Positions 43,601 through 60,183 of a stretch of DNA of 64,000 bases are shown here, piece after piece (the first letter of the stretch is position 1; the number at the start of each line of letters is the position of its first letter). Both the position numbers and the translations under genes were made by a program. The DNA comes from Turnera subulata (lineage: Eukaryota > Streptophyta > Magnoliopsida > Malpighiales > Passifloraceae): NCBI GenBank assembly GCA_028386065.3, contig JAKUCV010004729.1:116371-180370 (forward strand), read 5' to 3'. Under the pieces are notes generated by a model. It saw nothing but the letters and a program-made list of their open reading frames with translations, was not told the origin of the DNA and did no database searches.

Positions 43601-43925
43601 GACACAAAAGCAGTATTTGAAGAAAGTACTACAACGTTTTGGCATGAATGAAGCGTCAAAACTTGTAGGTACTCCACTTGCTCCTCATTTGAAACTCAGC
43701 AGCCAGTTATCTTCGCAGACAGATGAAGAACGAGAATACATGGCAAAAGTCCCTTATGCTAATGTAGTCGGAAGCTTGATGTATGCGATGCTGTGTACGA
43801 GACCAGATATTTCACAAGCTGTTAGTGTTGTGAGTAGATACATGCACGATCCTGGCAGAGGTCATTGGCAAGCTGTGAAATGGATTCTTCGGTATATCAA
43901 AGATACCGTAGATGTGATATTCTGC
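40605..43925 (+). pseudogene. Copia gag-pol, lightly damaged
   Basis: Gag lacks its N-terminus: the priming site runs almost straight into LSREQKYAFKNEVSAHKLW near 40670. The zinc knuckle CGFCHEKGHWKKYC (about 41155-41196) is intact, as are the protease motif ILDSGCTYH (41318), integrase HMRLGHAGE...CEHCVLGKQ and the acidic core (HLDVWGP, LQTDNGAEY, NGVSERMNKT). A frameshift lies near 41985 and a TAG replaces a Trp codon at 42945. Reverse transcriptase has YVDD near 43446. Coding stops being Copia-like after WILRYIKDTVDV (about 43910). It is moderately young, with one frameshift, one stop and two deletions. Confidence 0.9.
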
Positions 43926-43933
43926 CATATACA

Positions 43934-44509
43934 GGTTCGTATCCAAAGTTGATCTTAGCTGCAAAGAAATATGCAGAATCTGTAGGTGCAGATATTGGTG
44001 TCCATTATGATGGTGATAATAACTGCCAACATTTGACCTGCACTGATAGCCGGCTGCTCGAGTCTTTGAAGCTTTTGCCCCAATGGACTTTTATTCGCGG
44101 TGATGACGTGAATAACTGTTGCCCTGCTCTACCAATCTATCTTTCTCTTCAAATGCTGTTCGAACCTATTCGTTCAAATGTCTCCCTTGATCTTTTTTAT
44201 GTCTCCCTTGATCTTTTTTGTACGGGAACTGATTTGAACCTGCAACAAGTGGCTATCAAAAACTCCACTTATTTAAGCTGGTGGAGGACTTCCTTATATC
44301 TACTATACCTAAGAATGCTGGAAAAAAAGGAGATTAAACTGGGTGGCTCAGAGGGAATTACATTAAGCAGTATGCTGGAACTTGCAAATGCTTTAGGCAT
44401 TGTGCTCACACCGGTCATTAATAGCATGAAGGTGAAGGAACTAAAGAACGCTGGGTATGTTTGTTCATTAATTGATGGACATAACGCAGTGACAGAATAT
44501 CACCGTTGA
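43934..44509 (+). pseudogene. Unrecognised protein C-terminal fragment
   Basis: An open frame runs through the Copia junction to TGA 44507-44509. The non-Copia part starts about PYTGSYPKLILAAKKYAES and includes VHYDGDNNCQHLTC and WTFIRGDDVNNCC, ending SLIDGHNAVTEYHR. Composition and codon usage look like a genuine protein, about 190 residues. I do not recognise the family. There is a near-perfect direct repeat of about 21 bases at 44179-44219 (ATGTCTCCCTTGATCTTTTT twice). The upstream part of the gene is not seen; the Copia element seems to have replaced it. Confidence 0.45.
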
Positions 44510-45530
44510 GACAAGACAGGTTCATCAGCAACCCCCATGATACAAGCATACCACCAGTGAAGTTTAGATTTGTGTTTGAGAACTTTTAAGCTTGATTTTT
44601 GAAAGAATTCCATTTTTGGCAGTCTTTAAATTTGGTTTTTCAATGTACTCCATGTTTGACATGGTGTGATGCCAGTTTGGTAATAGTACTTGTAGTGTAT
44701 CGGCCTAAATATATATGCTTTTCTTGAATCTGTCTATCTAGGGGAGAAGATGGATGCATCAGGAGCCCCTCTAGTTTCTCTTTTTGCTTGCTTATTCAAA
44801 CAGGAATTTTGCAATTTATATTTGAAGAAAGAATAAACTCTATGTTAAGAATAAATATTTCTTTCTTCAAAAAAAAAACTGATAATTTCACTATTTCATG
44901 TTTGACATCCTTACCTCTCCACTATTTCTCTTTATCCCTCTTCACTGATTTAGTTTGCTGGAAAAAATTATTAGGGCAAATCAATCGATATTAGTTAGTT
45001 GCTCTTGGCTTGGCCGACTTTATTAGGCGTTATAATTATAACGTCGTCGTCACATTCACAGTGATCCGTGGTGAGAACAACTTTTTCTTTGAACTGATAG
45101 GAAAAACTGAAGCAAAATACACTGGAAATATTTGTGAAAATCAAAGCCAGGTGAAGCAAAAATGTTACTTGAATTACAACCTTATACAGCGCTATCAAAA
45201 TTGATGTAGCATGTTTACTCCACATTGCGCGATACAACAACTATGGAGATACGGAAGACCAAAAAAAACCTATGAATACATGCCTTTTTTTCCCACCACA
45301 GCCGCAAAGAACCCCAAAATGACAAGCTTCTTTCCTATTGGTACAACATTTCTGAACATCTCTCGTATAATCAGATTGCCAACAAATCTAAAATGAGATA
45401 TTGTGCCTTCTTGCATGACTCCATCTCCGGATACATTTAAGGCAAAGAGGTACCATGTGACGGGCATCTGGTACCCAATTTGTGTGTATAAATTACCGAT
45501 TCTTCGAAATGAAAGATGCCAAATTCCTTC
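44510..45530. other. Spacer and probable ECA3 3' flank
   Basis: No further gene. It includes the 3' flanks of the unknown fragment (plus) and of the ECA3 relic (minus). Confidence 0.5.
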
Positions 45531-47370
45531 TCACTTATCACGTAATTCTCTTTTTGGAAGCAAATCAGGCCTTCTGAACCGGAATCTGAACCTTAAGACT
45601 GCAAACAAAGATAAAGATGTCAATTATTAATAGTTGTTAGTGCATTGTTCACCGATGTTCTGTATGGCCCTTCACAGATGTATCAACATCACTTGCGTTT
45701 AGCATAAAAAAAAAAACATCACTTGCGTACTTAAGATAGCAAATAATCAGGCATTGATTGTATGCATTATGAGCTAAAACAGAGATCAGAGCTTGGCATA
45801 TATACCACCTACAAAAGTTTATTCAATAAAAATTGAAAAGATTTAATCATTTATTCCAGAGAAAGCAGAGCACGGGCCTTTTCCCCAGACAAGCTTGTTG
45901 ATGCATATGGTATATTTCTCCAACAATTATAGGAACACCATCTTAACTCAACCAAAGGAAAATATGCAAAAGAATAATCTTTACCATTGATTCTCAAAAA
46001 AAAAAAAAAAAATCTTTACCATTGGAATTCCTAGAAAAGAATTTCAAGATCTCATCAATAATTATGACCTGCAGCATATACACAAAATGTTAGTACCAGA
46101 AGGGAAACAAAACAGCTTTTGACAAGGAAATAACCCTGCTGTAGAGTAAGCACGGCCATGGCAGAAAACAAACCTAAGATAAGATATAGAACAAACTAAA
46201 ATGTAGAAAGGAAAAGGTGGACGAGCAGCATTTGTTTTAAAAAGATGACTCTGATATATTAAGACAATTTTGGAAACGAGAACCTTAGGACGAATTACCC
46301 CATTCAGATCTAAACAATGCACAGCTCATGCTCACACCAAGAGTGAGAAAGAATAAACAAACAATTGATTGGCCACAATTGACCATTTCAGGATATTTAT
46401 TCATCACTTTTACCCGTAAAATAGAAACAAACCAATTCTCTACTAGGTCTCACACTTCCCGTCATTAAAACAAAACTCAGCCTCATTCAGTGTAAATTGC
46501 ACCAAATGTAATATCAGAAGCATCATAACTGAACCACATTAATTGAAATTCAGCAAACTAGGAAGTGAAGATTCACTGCATACAGGAAATGAAAGATACA
46601 GGACAACTTTCCACTCCTCCTAGGATAGTGATGTTACCTGAAACACATAAGATTGCACATGAAACCATAAGGTCCGTAGGAAAGAAAAATAAACGATTTC
46701 CAGAAATGAGTCACATAGGATTGCATGAATATAAAACTACTTACAGAGAAAAGAACTGATAGAGGCTGCACATACAAAATCAGTATGTGAAAAAGCATGG
46801 TCAGGATGATCGAACCAACGAGCCCTAAGTTACTCCAGGGAGGGATAACGCTTTGAAGAAATAAAGAAACCAAGTCAGAATCAGAACATCTGTGTTTGTT
46901 ATCCCAAGGTGTCACAAATAGCTAAAAAAAGATCAATTTAAGAGAAAACTAGCATAACATGATGGATGTATACTGGATGTAGTATTTACCGTCAAACAGT
47001 TTAGAAGCTATGTATTAGCAAGCAGAAAATTTCTTGAGGTAACAGAATTGTTCATAAATTCTCAGCAATATAGAAAATAGAACTCAATGATTACAATCTG
47101 TATACTCACAGAAGAGATTGATTTTCACTGAGATTATTCAGAGCAATAAACATCTCCACGACAACAAGTACAGTCATGGACATAGTCGATGGATGCATAT
47201 CATCAAATACACTGCATCGATAGCATGTCTCCCTGGTCGAACAAGTGTCAAAATTCATCTGCAGTAATAAAAGAAGCAATAACAGTTCAAACATGAAATT
47301 GTGAGAACGTGCTCAACAGTAGTAGAAGTCGGGTAGGAAAAGCATAAAAAACACCATCCAAGAAAAAATA

Positions 47371-47595
47371 CTCCCTCCGTTTTTTTAATTGACATTTTAT
47401 AAGTTGTAATTTGTTTTAAATTAATTGCCATTTTTAGAATTCCTACATATAAGTGGGAAGATTTAATAAATAATTTTTTAAGGAAGGATAATACAGTCAA
47501 ATAACATTGATATCCCCAAAATATAGGTTTCTTTTATTGTGATATTGGTATGTGTGTGAAAACCTTAAACGACAACTAAAATAGAACGGAGGGAG
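47371..47595. mobile_element. Stowaway MITE in ECA3 intron
   Basis: Terminal inverted repeats CTCCCTCCGT and ACGGAGGGAG, flanked by TA (47369-47370 and 47596-47597). 225 bp, AT-rich, no coding. It lies in the intron between the exons at 47110-47258 and 47841-47926. Confidence 0.93.
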
Positions 47596-49640
47596 TAATA
47601 TACAAGGAAAAAAATGAAAACAATCAACTCATAAACTAGCCATGCATGACAACATAGTTGCACCCTAAGAGGTAACACTAATGCCTTTTTCTATGCTGGA
47701 TAATCTAATGCCTTATAAATACACCTTCAGGAATAACCTAATGCCTTGTATATCAAAGTCATGGCATGCATGGATTTGAATTCGGAAAAGACAAGTTTTT
47801 CCCAGAAAAAGCTTTTATAGCTGCTCAAAATTAAGCATACCAGTTCGCTATATGCCATTTTGGGACCATTGCTTGCGTATATATACCACCACACGAACCC
47901 AGCTACTGTTGCTAGGCCAACATAAGCTGCATAAACCAGATCTGAGATTAAGCATCTCCAAAATTTGAAGAACTTCAAACATACTAAAATTTGAATAATA
48001 TAAGGTATAGCACTCATGGGCATATCCCTAAAAAATGATGGAATGATATACAGCAGTTACTGATATGGGCAATTGATCAGTGCTCAAACATGTAATTCTC
48101 AAGTAATGCATTGGTATACTTCAGCACAAAAAGGCTGACAATTTATACATAACCCTCCCATAAATAAGAATGCCTTGCAAGCCAGTCTAGCTCACAAGTT
48201 TATGCAATTATGTGTGCTGGGGATTATGATATGGAATCTTTAAGACTTTGACTGGACAAACATTTTAGGCAGAGAAAACCAGCAAATCCGCCGTGGGCCA
48301 GAGACAGCTGGTCAGGGTCTAACAGGACGTTCTGGGGATTTTGTTTCCAACTACCAATTCGCTAGGTATTCCGTGGAATTTCCACTGCCTACGTAGCAAG
48401 GTTTTTGACTTGGTAAAGCAGCTGCCAGTTGAAAGAAGTTGGTGTTATCGAACATTCTAGTGATCTTAATTCTGAGTTAATAAAAAAAAAAAGACTTTTT
48501 TTTGGTGCAAATCTCAAGGAAACCAAATGCGGAAAGTTGTTCTCCAGCAACTGGTCACACAACAAATCAACTGACTTGTTTTGAACGACAGGAGATCGTT
48601 GGGGCACGGTAGAGACTCGAGTGGTGCGCTGTTTGGCCCAAGAAAATGAGAAGCGCTGCACGTCCTGATTGTGAAAGTGACTCGTTCCATTCGTGGCAAG
48701 CGACAGTATGAGTGTGAAAGATTCTGGGCGGGGTCTAAAACTTCTCTCACCCTAGCACGAGGAATATGAAGAATTTGCTTATAAAATATTGATAAAGAAT
48801 GGCATCTCAAGCGCTAAACAAAGGGCCCAGTTGCCATGTTGACACAAGGAATACTAAATCTACAAGATTCAAGAACAAACTAAAAGATGCTGCTGATAGA
48901 CAAAGGAGGAAAAAAATAATACAAAAATAGCGAGGAAAAAGAATGGTCAACAAAATGGATACCAGACTCAAAAACGGAAAACAGCATATATGACCGCCAC
49001 CATAGCAATCAACATAGCATCAGTTATATTACCTCCAATGACCAAATAACGAAAAAAATAGCCATCCACTAACAACTGCTTCATTTGCCTGCAGGTTAAA
49101 TCGATAGAAATATAACTCAGATTGAAATACAGAATATAAATACAAAGTTTACAAGAGCAAACATGAGACGGGAATCGAATCCAGAATGAAAAAGAATCTG
49201 TACAGAAGAAAGGGGAAAACAGAAACAGTAACACTAAACTGTATCAATCTTTATGCCCTACAATGAAACATGCATTGAAAGATACCAAAAGCAAGCAAGG
49301 GATTCACAAAAGATACACCACAGAGAATGATGTTGGAAAAGGTTATAAACTTTAAACAAGTCCGAGAAAGAAAAGTTAAATATCCGAGTCATTTACCTTA
49401 CAGGTTGAAACAAGAACGTAGCTTCAAGTTACATGCAAAAGTGTTTCCTCCCACTTTTTAACACTAAAAACTCCCTCTCAGCTCCAGTACAATGACACAC
49501 CATAGAAGTCACTTGTTTCTCTATGCTACACTATCTAAGCAGTTCACAACAAGAAAAGAGATGAAAAAGAAGCCATCACTACATGTTTTATTAACCAGCC
49601 AACACCTGATCCTGAAATTTCATCTTCACAGACCCCCCAA

Positions 49641-50391
<751 letters not shown>

Positions 50392-50555
50392 AAGAACGCC
50401 ATAATTGCACGGCCAATAAAATTACTACAAAACGTGTTTGATTCATTCAGTCTGACAAAATGCAAAATGATGTCATGCGGTCCCCCATACATATGATTTT
50501 TTTTTTTTTTTAACACAGTGAAATCCTACTCTGTCCTATTCTAACCTAAATTCTA

Positions 50556-50828
<273 letters not shown>

Positions 50829-51992
50829 TTAAGGCAAATACATCTACACTTTAAAATGAATGGGGATTCATAGCACGGCATCAGAATAGAGACTCTCCAA
50901 AACACTCATAACCTTGTTGAATGCCAATTTTGATGTCATTTCTGTTTTGACAGGCCAAGTTGTTTTAGGGCTACACAATGTCATTTCGTTCTCACCCTCT
51001 TGAAACCATACCCTCTAATACCAGGATTTGAACCAGAGACCTCCAAGTGGAAATCTCAAATCTTACTCTTGTGGGTTTTGCTGTTATGGAATTATTTGTA
51101 GGATTCCATTCCGTCCCAGGTTGGGGGAAGTAAACCCAAAACATAGTTTTATGATATAATCTTCAAGGAGATGCAATTGCTTTAAGTCAATCAGATAACA
51201 TGAAAGTGATTATCCTTTTTTTTTGGTCTCTAAAATATACTTTTGAACCATCGCATTCCCTGTAAAGAGCTATATTGACGTTAGATCCTAACCAACTCGC
51301 GATTGCTGTCATGATCAAGTTAAATAGAGCGTAGAACCCAATGATAGGTTAGACAAAATCTTGAGTTGAAAAGAACCATCCTCTGTTTGATATTGATCAA
51401 AAGAAGCATACAGGGATCATTCCTCATGCATATGTATGTCATATTCCCAACTACCACTATCCCAGTTTCCAGGATGCAATAAATAGAAATCAATAAGGAA
51501 AAAACTGCTGCAACAAGAAACGAAACTACTTATAATAAGAGAAGAGTTAATGTACCGCAACAATAGATGCAAAATTGTCATCAGCCAAAACCATATCCGA
51601 AGCACTCTGGAGTTGCAAGTGGCCAGGTGGTTAGAAAATTATACAATCCACCTTATCAACATAAACCAAACTCATGAAGGTTGGACGGTCACTTTGACAA
51701 TAACTAGGTAAGTGAAATCCATATAGAATGAGGACAGCAATGAGTATTAAATTTCTTTGTGAGTGCTGCAAGTATAGTTTGTGCATACCTACAAATGTCA
51801 TCTGGAATCTCACGATAGACATATAGATTTGAAATTTTATCTTTCAATCCAGCTTCCTAGCAGAAAGAAAAACTTGAAAGAGAGCGACTGACTAATATAA
51901 AATTGCCACAGAAAACACATAATTACTATTATACGGAAAAAGCCTTCAATCACAAACTATGCTGTTGAATGCAAATAAATGCTTGTGCACTA

Positions 51993-52115
<123 letters not shown>

Positions 52116-52119
52116 CTAA

Positions 52120-54312
52120 CATTCATATGAAAAAGAATCAAATATAACTGGGGAATCAACAAACCATTAATGCATGGCTTAAAAGATGAAACTAACTCAA
52201 CCCAAAATGTTGACACCTTTTGTAAAATGATATACATTTAAACTGATTTTAATAAGCATTGAATTGAATTGAGTAAAGATTAATTTAATTCAACATATGT
52301 CTTCCAGAACAACAGAATAAGCCTTCAATTCAATAACCCTAAGCTCAAGCCCGAGGTAGGATGTGCAACAGATTAATATTCTGTGCTTCTAGAATCTCAT
52401 TTGACAGCCTTAGTTCTAGACTCCCTACTGTGACCTTGCATTTTATCCTCTTGCATCACTGTCAACTCTCCTTCCGTTAAGGTCACGATGTGATACTATT
52501 CATATCATTTCTAGTCCCTTGATGGAGTTAGTTCATCTTCCATACAGATTTATGCTTTACAATTCATGTTTCATCTTTTGAGCAGAATAGGAAACTTTTT
52601 TGTACAAAAAGAAGAAGATTCAGATGAGAAACACATCGGGACGCACAGGAGCCGCCGCCGAGGACCATCCGCTGGAGCCGCCTTCACCGAAACACATCGG
52701 GAACCGTCGTCGCGTCGCGCGAGGACACAAGCACCGCCACAACCATGCGACTCATGCCGCCGTCGTCGCTGCATGAGGGGTCGGATCGAGAGCGGGAGCA
52801 GCGAGTCACGAAACCCATCGCTCCGACCGTTGCCGCTGTCTCCTAGCCTCCACGTCACCGGCGTCGCGCTGCTTTGGGATGCGAATCTCAACCCACACAG
52901 ATAGGAATCGCAGCAGTCGATGCCGACAGTGAAGAAGAGGAGCGCGTTCGTGAAGATGGCTCTCTGCCTCCTCCGCCTCCTCTTTCCACTGCCACTGCAG
53001 CCGCTTGCTGCTCCAACCGCCACTGCCTGCCGGCCGCCACTGCCTGCCGGCCGCCACCGCCACCAACTCACAGTGGCCCACAGGCCAAAACAATTGCTTG
53101 GTTCGGGTTCCATGGTTCACCGAATAAAAACAACCTTTTTTTTAAAGAGTTTTCCTTTTTCTTTTTTTAATGTTTTCTGGGTTTTGTGGTTAACAATACA
53201 AATGATTAAAATGTAAAAAATAATAAAATTAATTAAAAAATAAAGATTAAACTCTAAGAATTAAAACAACTGTAAATAAGTATAAATTATATATATTTAC
53301 TTTTTAAAACTAAAATTGGGATATTTGGAATGGTTAGACCCGATACGGGTCAGTTTTTTGTTGTTTTGGGTTGAAACTGGTGGAACTCGGGTGGAGAAGG
53401 ACCCCCGAATGACGTGGCCTCGCAAAAATTGGACACGTGTCCCCAGCAACCTACTGATCGCCAGAAGTACAAAAAACAATGAATTTTCCGAAATACAGGT
53501 ACCAAAAATCATGAAATTTCAGTACAAGTACCAAAATCCAAATTGAGGTCAGGTACTAAAAAAATCCTTTAATCCAAATGTTACGGAGATATGAAGATAA
53601 CTGAAGAACTTAAGAAAACATAAGTCATTAAAAACCCCCAACATAACACAATAAGAATCATTGGGAAGTAAGGAGTTAGTAATATTTTCTGAAAGGCGCA
53701 TAGAACAAAAACCATAAACAGAATGAGGAACTTTATGATATCGTCTCGTCTCCTTTAGAAGGAAAGGGAAAAAAATGGCACAAACGTTATGTATAGGTTC
53801 CTCCCCTTCATTTCCTTGGTTTCCTACCGCACAAATCAAATAGTAGAGCGACATATTTCGAGTCTCAGGAAGAAAGAAAACTACGAGAATTGGCAATGGT
53901 CCAAATAATGATCTTCACAACTCTTTGGAGAGGCCTTAATCTTCACATTCAACTGCTTTGAAAATAATTAAGTTTCAGCTCATCTTTGACAAAGTTTAGT
54001 TTTATTTGCGACCATAATCTTTTCTATAGACTTGGGCACAATTATTCAGAATTGGGCCAAAGGACAGTTTCAATTTTCTAAGAAATTCAACCAAAATCTA
54101 GATTGACAATTTGGCATCTAGATAAAGGAAAGCTGAAAGTTAATTCTTTGGATTTGTGGCTTAACTTCAGCAAATGAGGATGAGAACTGCGTAGACCATT
54201 TAAAAACAACTAATTAGATTCCACATTTTCCTCATGCAAGTTCACCTATGCAATTATGGGTTAATGCCACACATCCACAATGGAAGAGCCAATAATCCAG
54301 CATGATTAGTAC
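52120..54312. other. Replacement of the ECA3 nucleotide-binding exons
   Basis: Where about eight exons are expected there is none. 52560-53110 is a GC-rich island unlike the surrounding AT-rich introns, with CCGCCGCCG-type runs and open on both strands. 53300-53580 has a different character, with GACACGTGTCC and repeated AAGTACCAAAA(T) motifs. The rest is AT-rich. I recognise no protein in it. A rearrangement or insertion seems to have removed the exons. Confidence 0.7.
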
Positions 54313-56761
<2,449 letters not shown>

Positions 56762-57476
56762 CTGGAAATCACATTACATTGAAACTTGTTCATTCCACTA
56801 AAGTCACAGAGAGCCGGTGACCTCAAACAACTGTCTACAGAAATGAATGCTAAAATCCACATAAAACACATATGCACTACAGCTCCAAAGAAAGAAGTAA
56901 ACAGATAAAATTTCCAGAAAAGAACATATATTCCAGATCTAATCAGGATCTAAGAGAATTGGCTCTAAATAAAAAACGCAAAAGAAAGTATTTGAAGACC
57001 TGGGAGACGCAATTGTTATTTAATTTCTCATAAACCCAATGGTCGAACCAGTTGACAAGACGACATTATTGAGAACAACCATAGAGTGCGTAAAAGACCA
57101 CAATGTAAACGTTCCAACTTCAAGGTGAATAACAGATGCACCAGGAAATGACAAGTACATTCCAACCGAAAGAAGTATGAGTGTTTCAATCAAACTATAT
57201 GTAGGTTCCAAAGGGATGAATTCAAAATGAGTTTGTGAAGATAAGAAACTAGAAACTCGTCGCTTCACAAATCTGAAATACGTATCCAAAGGACAGACAG
57301 GATGAATACTTCTTGTCCTATCATTCTTCTTAATCTCAATCCCATAAAGGAAAAGTGACAGCAAGGAACAAATTTTATGCTGTTGTGTTGATTCCTACAG
57401 ACATTGCTTCTTCAATTATGCTCACCAAAGTACAAAAAAAGATAGTTTAATATGCACCTTCTATAAGTCATGTTCT
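56762..57476. other. Upstream ECA3 intron or flank
   Basis: A 114-codon minus-strand open frame (57020-57364) has no recognisable domain. No TGES or earlier ECA3 exon is found. Confidence 0.45.
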
Positions 57477-57511
57477 TTTTTTTTTTTTTGATCATAACGT
57501 GGAAATATCAT

Positions 57512-59290
57512 TCAAAAGCTCATAGAATCCTTACACAAAAGTTCTTGCAGTTCAGTAGGCGGAGCAAGAAGCCAATGCGGGGGACATTGAAGTCGCCTCG
57601 CTGCTTTGGCCAACCAATCCGCCACTGTGTTTGCAATTCTTGGACAAAAACAAATATGAAAATCATATGAGGAGATACAATGTTTGATGTCAGCAATGAT
57701 AGAACGAATAGGAAGAGGAGCAGGGCAGTCGCTTGAGATATCTTCTGCAATTAGTTTTGAATCTGTCTCAATGAAGACTTTGGAAAAGTCTCTAGCCTTA
57801 GCTAGGAGGACTGATTCACGAACGGCCAAGGCTTCCGCTACAATGGCTGAGCTGCATTTAGCAATGCTGATAACTCCGTCTATCATACGACCTGTTGAAT
57901 CTCGACATATAATTCCAATACCTGCATCTTGTTGTGGTGAGATGAAGGATGCATCACAGTTGATCTTGATGGTGTTTTCATCTGGCGGCTTCCAGATTGG
58001 GACCTGGAAAGGGTTGATGTCAGGTGGATCAATCCTTGGAACAGCAAAAGGCAATCTGCAATCCACTTCTTCGCTGACTAGTCTGGTGGCTTGATTCACA
58101 GTATCTACTGGGTTTGGCACTCTCCCCTCAAACACAAAACTGTTACGTGTTTTCCATATATTCCAGCATAAGTAAGCTAACTTACCAAGTAGGTTCTCCC
58201 TTTCTCTCCCTGAGAACATCTCCATCCATGCAATCCACCACTTCTTAATCCCCGGAAATCTCGAAAATTCAGGCTTATAACAAAATTCAGATGCAAACCA
58301 AGTAGTTTCCGAATGGGCACAGAAAAACAAAAGATGCTCAATTGTTTCAGTAGTTTTTTCGCAGATAGGACATAAAGGATCGAAAGACATCCCTCTATGA
58401 AAAAGGTTTGCCTTTGTGGCTAAAGAATTGTGTAACATTCTCCACAGGAAAGTTTGGATTTTTGGTTGAAGTTTTAGTGACCAAATAAATTTCCACATAC
58501 CTTCCCTAGCAAGACTCGGAGAGGATGGAGATGCTTGTGTGTTAACCCAAGCTCTGGACATGAGTAATCGGTAGCCCGATTTTACTGTGTATTTTCCGGA
58601 ATCATGAAAATGCCAAACCAAAGCATCTGGTACCCCCACTGCTGGAATTATTCTTTTGATAATTTCCCTTTCTCTTACAGAAAAAAGATTGCATAATTCC
58701 ACTGTATTCCATCGTCTCCCGCATGGTAGTAACAGTGAAGAGACACTGCGCATCAGCTGGTCTGGAATGGGAGGGGAAACAATTTTAAAGGGCTCTACAG
58801 GCAACCATTTGTGCTCCCATATCCTGATCGATTGGCCATTACCAACATCCCACCTTAGTCCTTCTTGTAAGAACTCTCTTCCTTCAAGAATACTGTTCCA
58901 AAGCCAAGAAGCTCTTCGTCCCTTTTTTGCTCGCCAAAAATCGGTTCTAGGATAGTATTTCCCTTTCAGAATCTGAACCCAGAGGGAGTTGTGATTTTCA
59001 ATCAATCTCCAGCATTGCCTTGTCAACAAAGCTTTGTTGAAGAGTTCAAGATCTCGAAACCCTAACCCTCCTAGAGACTTTGGTGTTGCAAGAAGCTCCC
59101 AGCGCAACCAATGTATTTTTTCTCCTTTCTTATCTTGTGCCCAATAGAAGTTAGCTAGCAAACTGTTAATTCTTTGTATTGTTGCTTTGGGTAGCTTGAA
59201 AACTGCCATGAGGTAGACTGGGATTGAAGTAAGCACTGCTTTCACCATGACGTCACGCCCAGCCAGCGAAAGCACAGATTCCTTTTCCAA
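57512..59290 (-). pseudogene. LINE ORF2: thumb, zinc finger, RNase H
   Basis: Open for 592 codons. It starts in the thumb region (VLSLAGRDVMVKAVLTSIPV), continues through the zinc-binding module CPICEKTTETIEHLLFFC (near 58340-58400) and ends with an RNase H domain (INCDASF, then AEALAVRESVLLA, IETDSKL and ANTVADWLAKAA). It is continuous with the reverse transcriptase at 59253-59918 except for one frameshift near 59285. Confidence 0.88.
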
Positions 59291-59918
59291 GAGTCAATTC
59301 TCCCCTTTTAATCCTGTCTTCAATGAATTTCACTGCCTCTGTTTTGGATCTGCCACAAACAGTTGGGAGGCCCAAATACTTTGCCCCATCAGTTGAAACT
59401 TTGATATTTAACAGCCCACTAATTGCATCCACAGTACTGATTGTTGTCTTCGGGCTGAAATAGAGGCAAGATTTGTTTAGATTTACTCTCTGACCTGAAA
59501 TCTCACTGTATTTGGAAATAATATTCCAATACTCATGTGCCTCCTGTGTCGATGCCTCCCCAAAAATTAGAGTGTCATCCGCATAAAAAATATGCGTGAG
59601 GGTAGTAGGGCAGCAACGATTCAACTTGTAACCCTTTATAGTTCCTCTTTCTCTTGCTGCATTCATCATGTAAGCAAGGGCTTCCGAAGCTAAAATGAAG
59701 AGGTAAGGGGATAAAGGATCTCCTTGTCTCAAACCTCTTGTTGGAATAAATCTTGGTGAAGGCCTGCCATTGATCAAAATTTGGTAGGAACATGTAGTAA
59801 TGCACTGCATCATTAGATTGATCCAAAAATTTGAGAAACCAAAAGCTTGAAGCATGTGTTTTAGAAAGCTCCATTCCAACTTATCGTATGCCTTTGTTAT
59901 ATCAAGCTTGAGGATCAT
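59253..59918 (-). pseudogene. LINE ORF2: reverse transcriptase core
   Basis: Begins LKLDITKAYDKLEWSFL, includes RGLRQGDPLSPYLFILASEA and the catalytic YADD (FYADDTLIFGEA, near 59570). It is frame-linked by small indels to the upstream part at 60001-60192 (CLIPKVQSPEKIEEYRPIGL) and downstream to the 59290 frame. A single-base insertion near 60025 breaks the upstream link. Confidence 0.88.
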
Positions 59919-60183
59919 GTTTTGCTTCTTCCCTTTTTTATGGCATTTGAGGGAGTGAAAGGCTTCATGGGCAATGGAAATATTGTCCTGTATGCTTCTC
60001 TCAGGGACAAAAGCAGATTGGGTGTGTAAAACAAATGTTAGGCAAAATAACCTTAAGGCGCTGCACGCACACTTTAGATATTATTTTGTACAAGTAATTA
60101 CACAAACCAATTGGCCTGTATTCTTCAATTTTTTCAGGGCTTTGGACCTTTGGGATAAGACAAATGAAGGTCCTATTCAGCTC

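Larger units (their letters stand above)
40131..43925 (+). mobile_element. 3'-truncated Copia element
   Basis: Has a 5' LTR (40131-40604), TGGTAGCGGAGC priming region, and gag-pol to the connection region. It then joins unrelated coding-like sequence near 43925. RNase H, polypurine tract and 3' LTR are absent. It is distinct from the element at 1695 in LTR sequence but uses a similar priming site. Confidence 0.88.

Noticed and set aside
52566..53216. Four overlapping frames of 98-180 codons
   Set aside because: All come from CCGCCG-rich composition; none shows a domain or splice logic.
57020..57364. 114-codon minus-strand frame before the ECA3 relic
   Set aside because: Not ECA3, no domain I recognise, no supporting signals.
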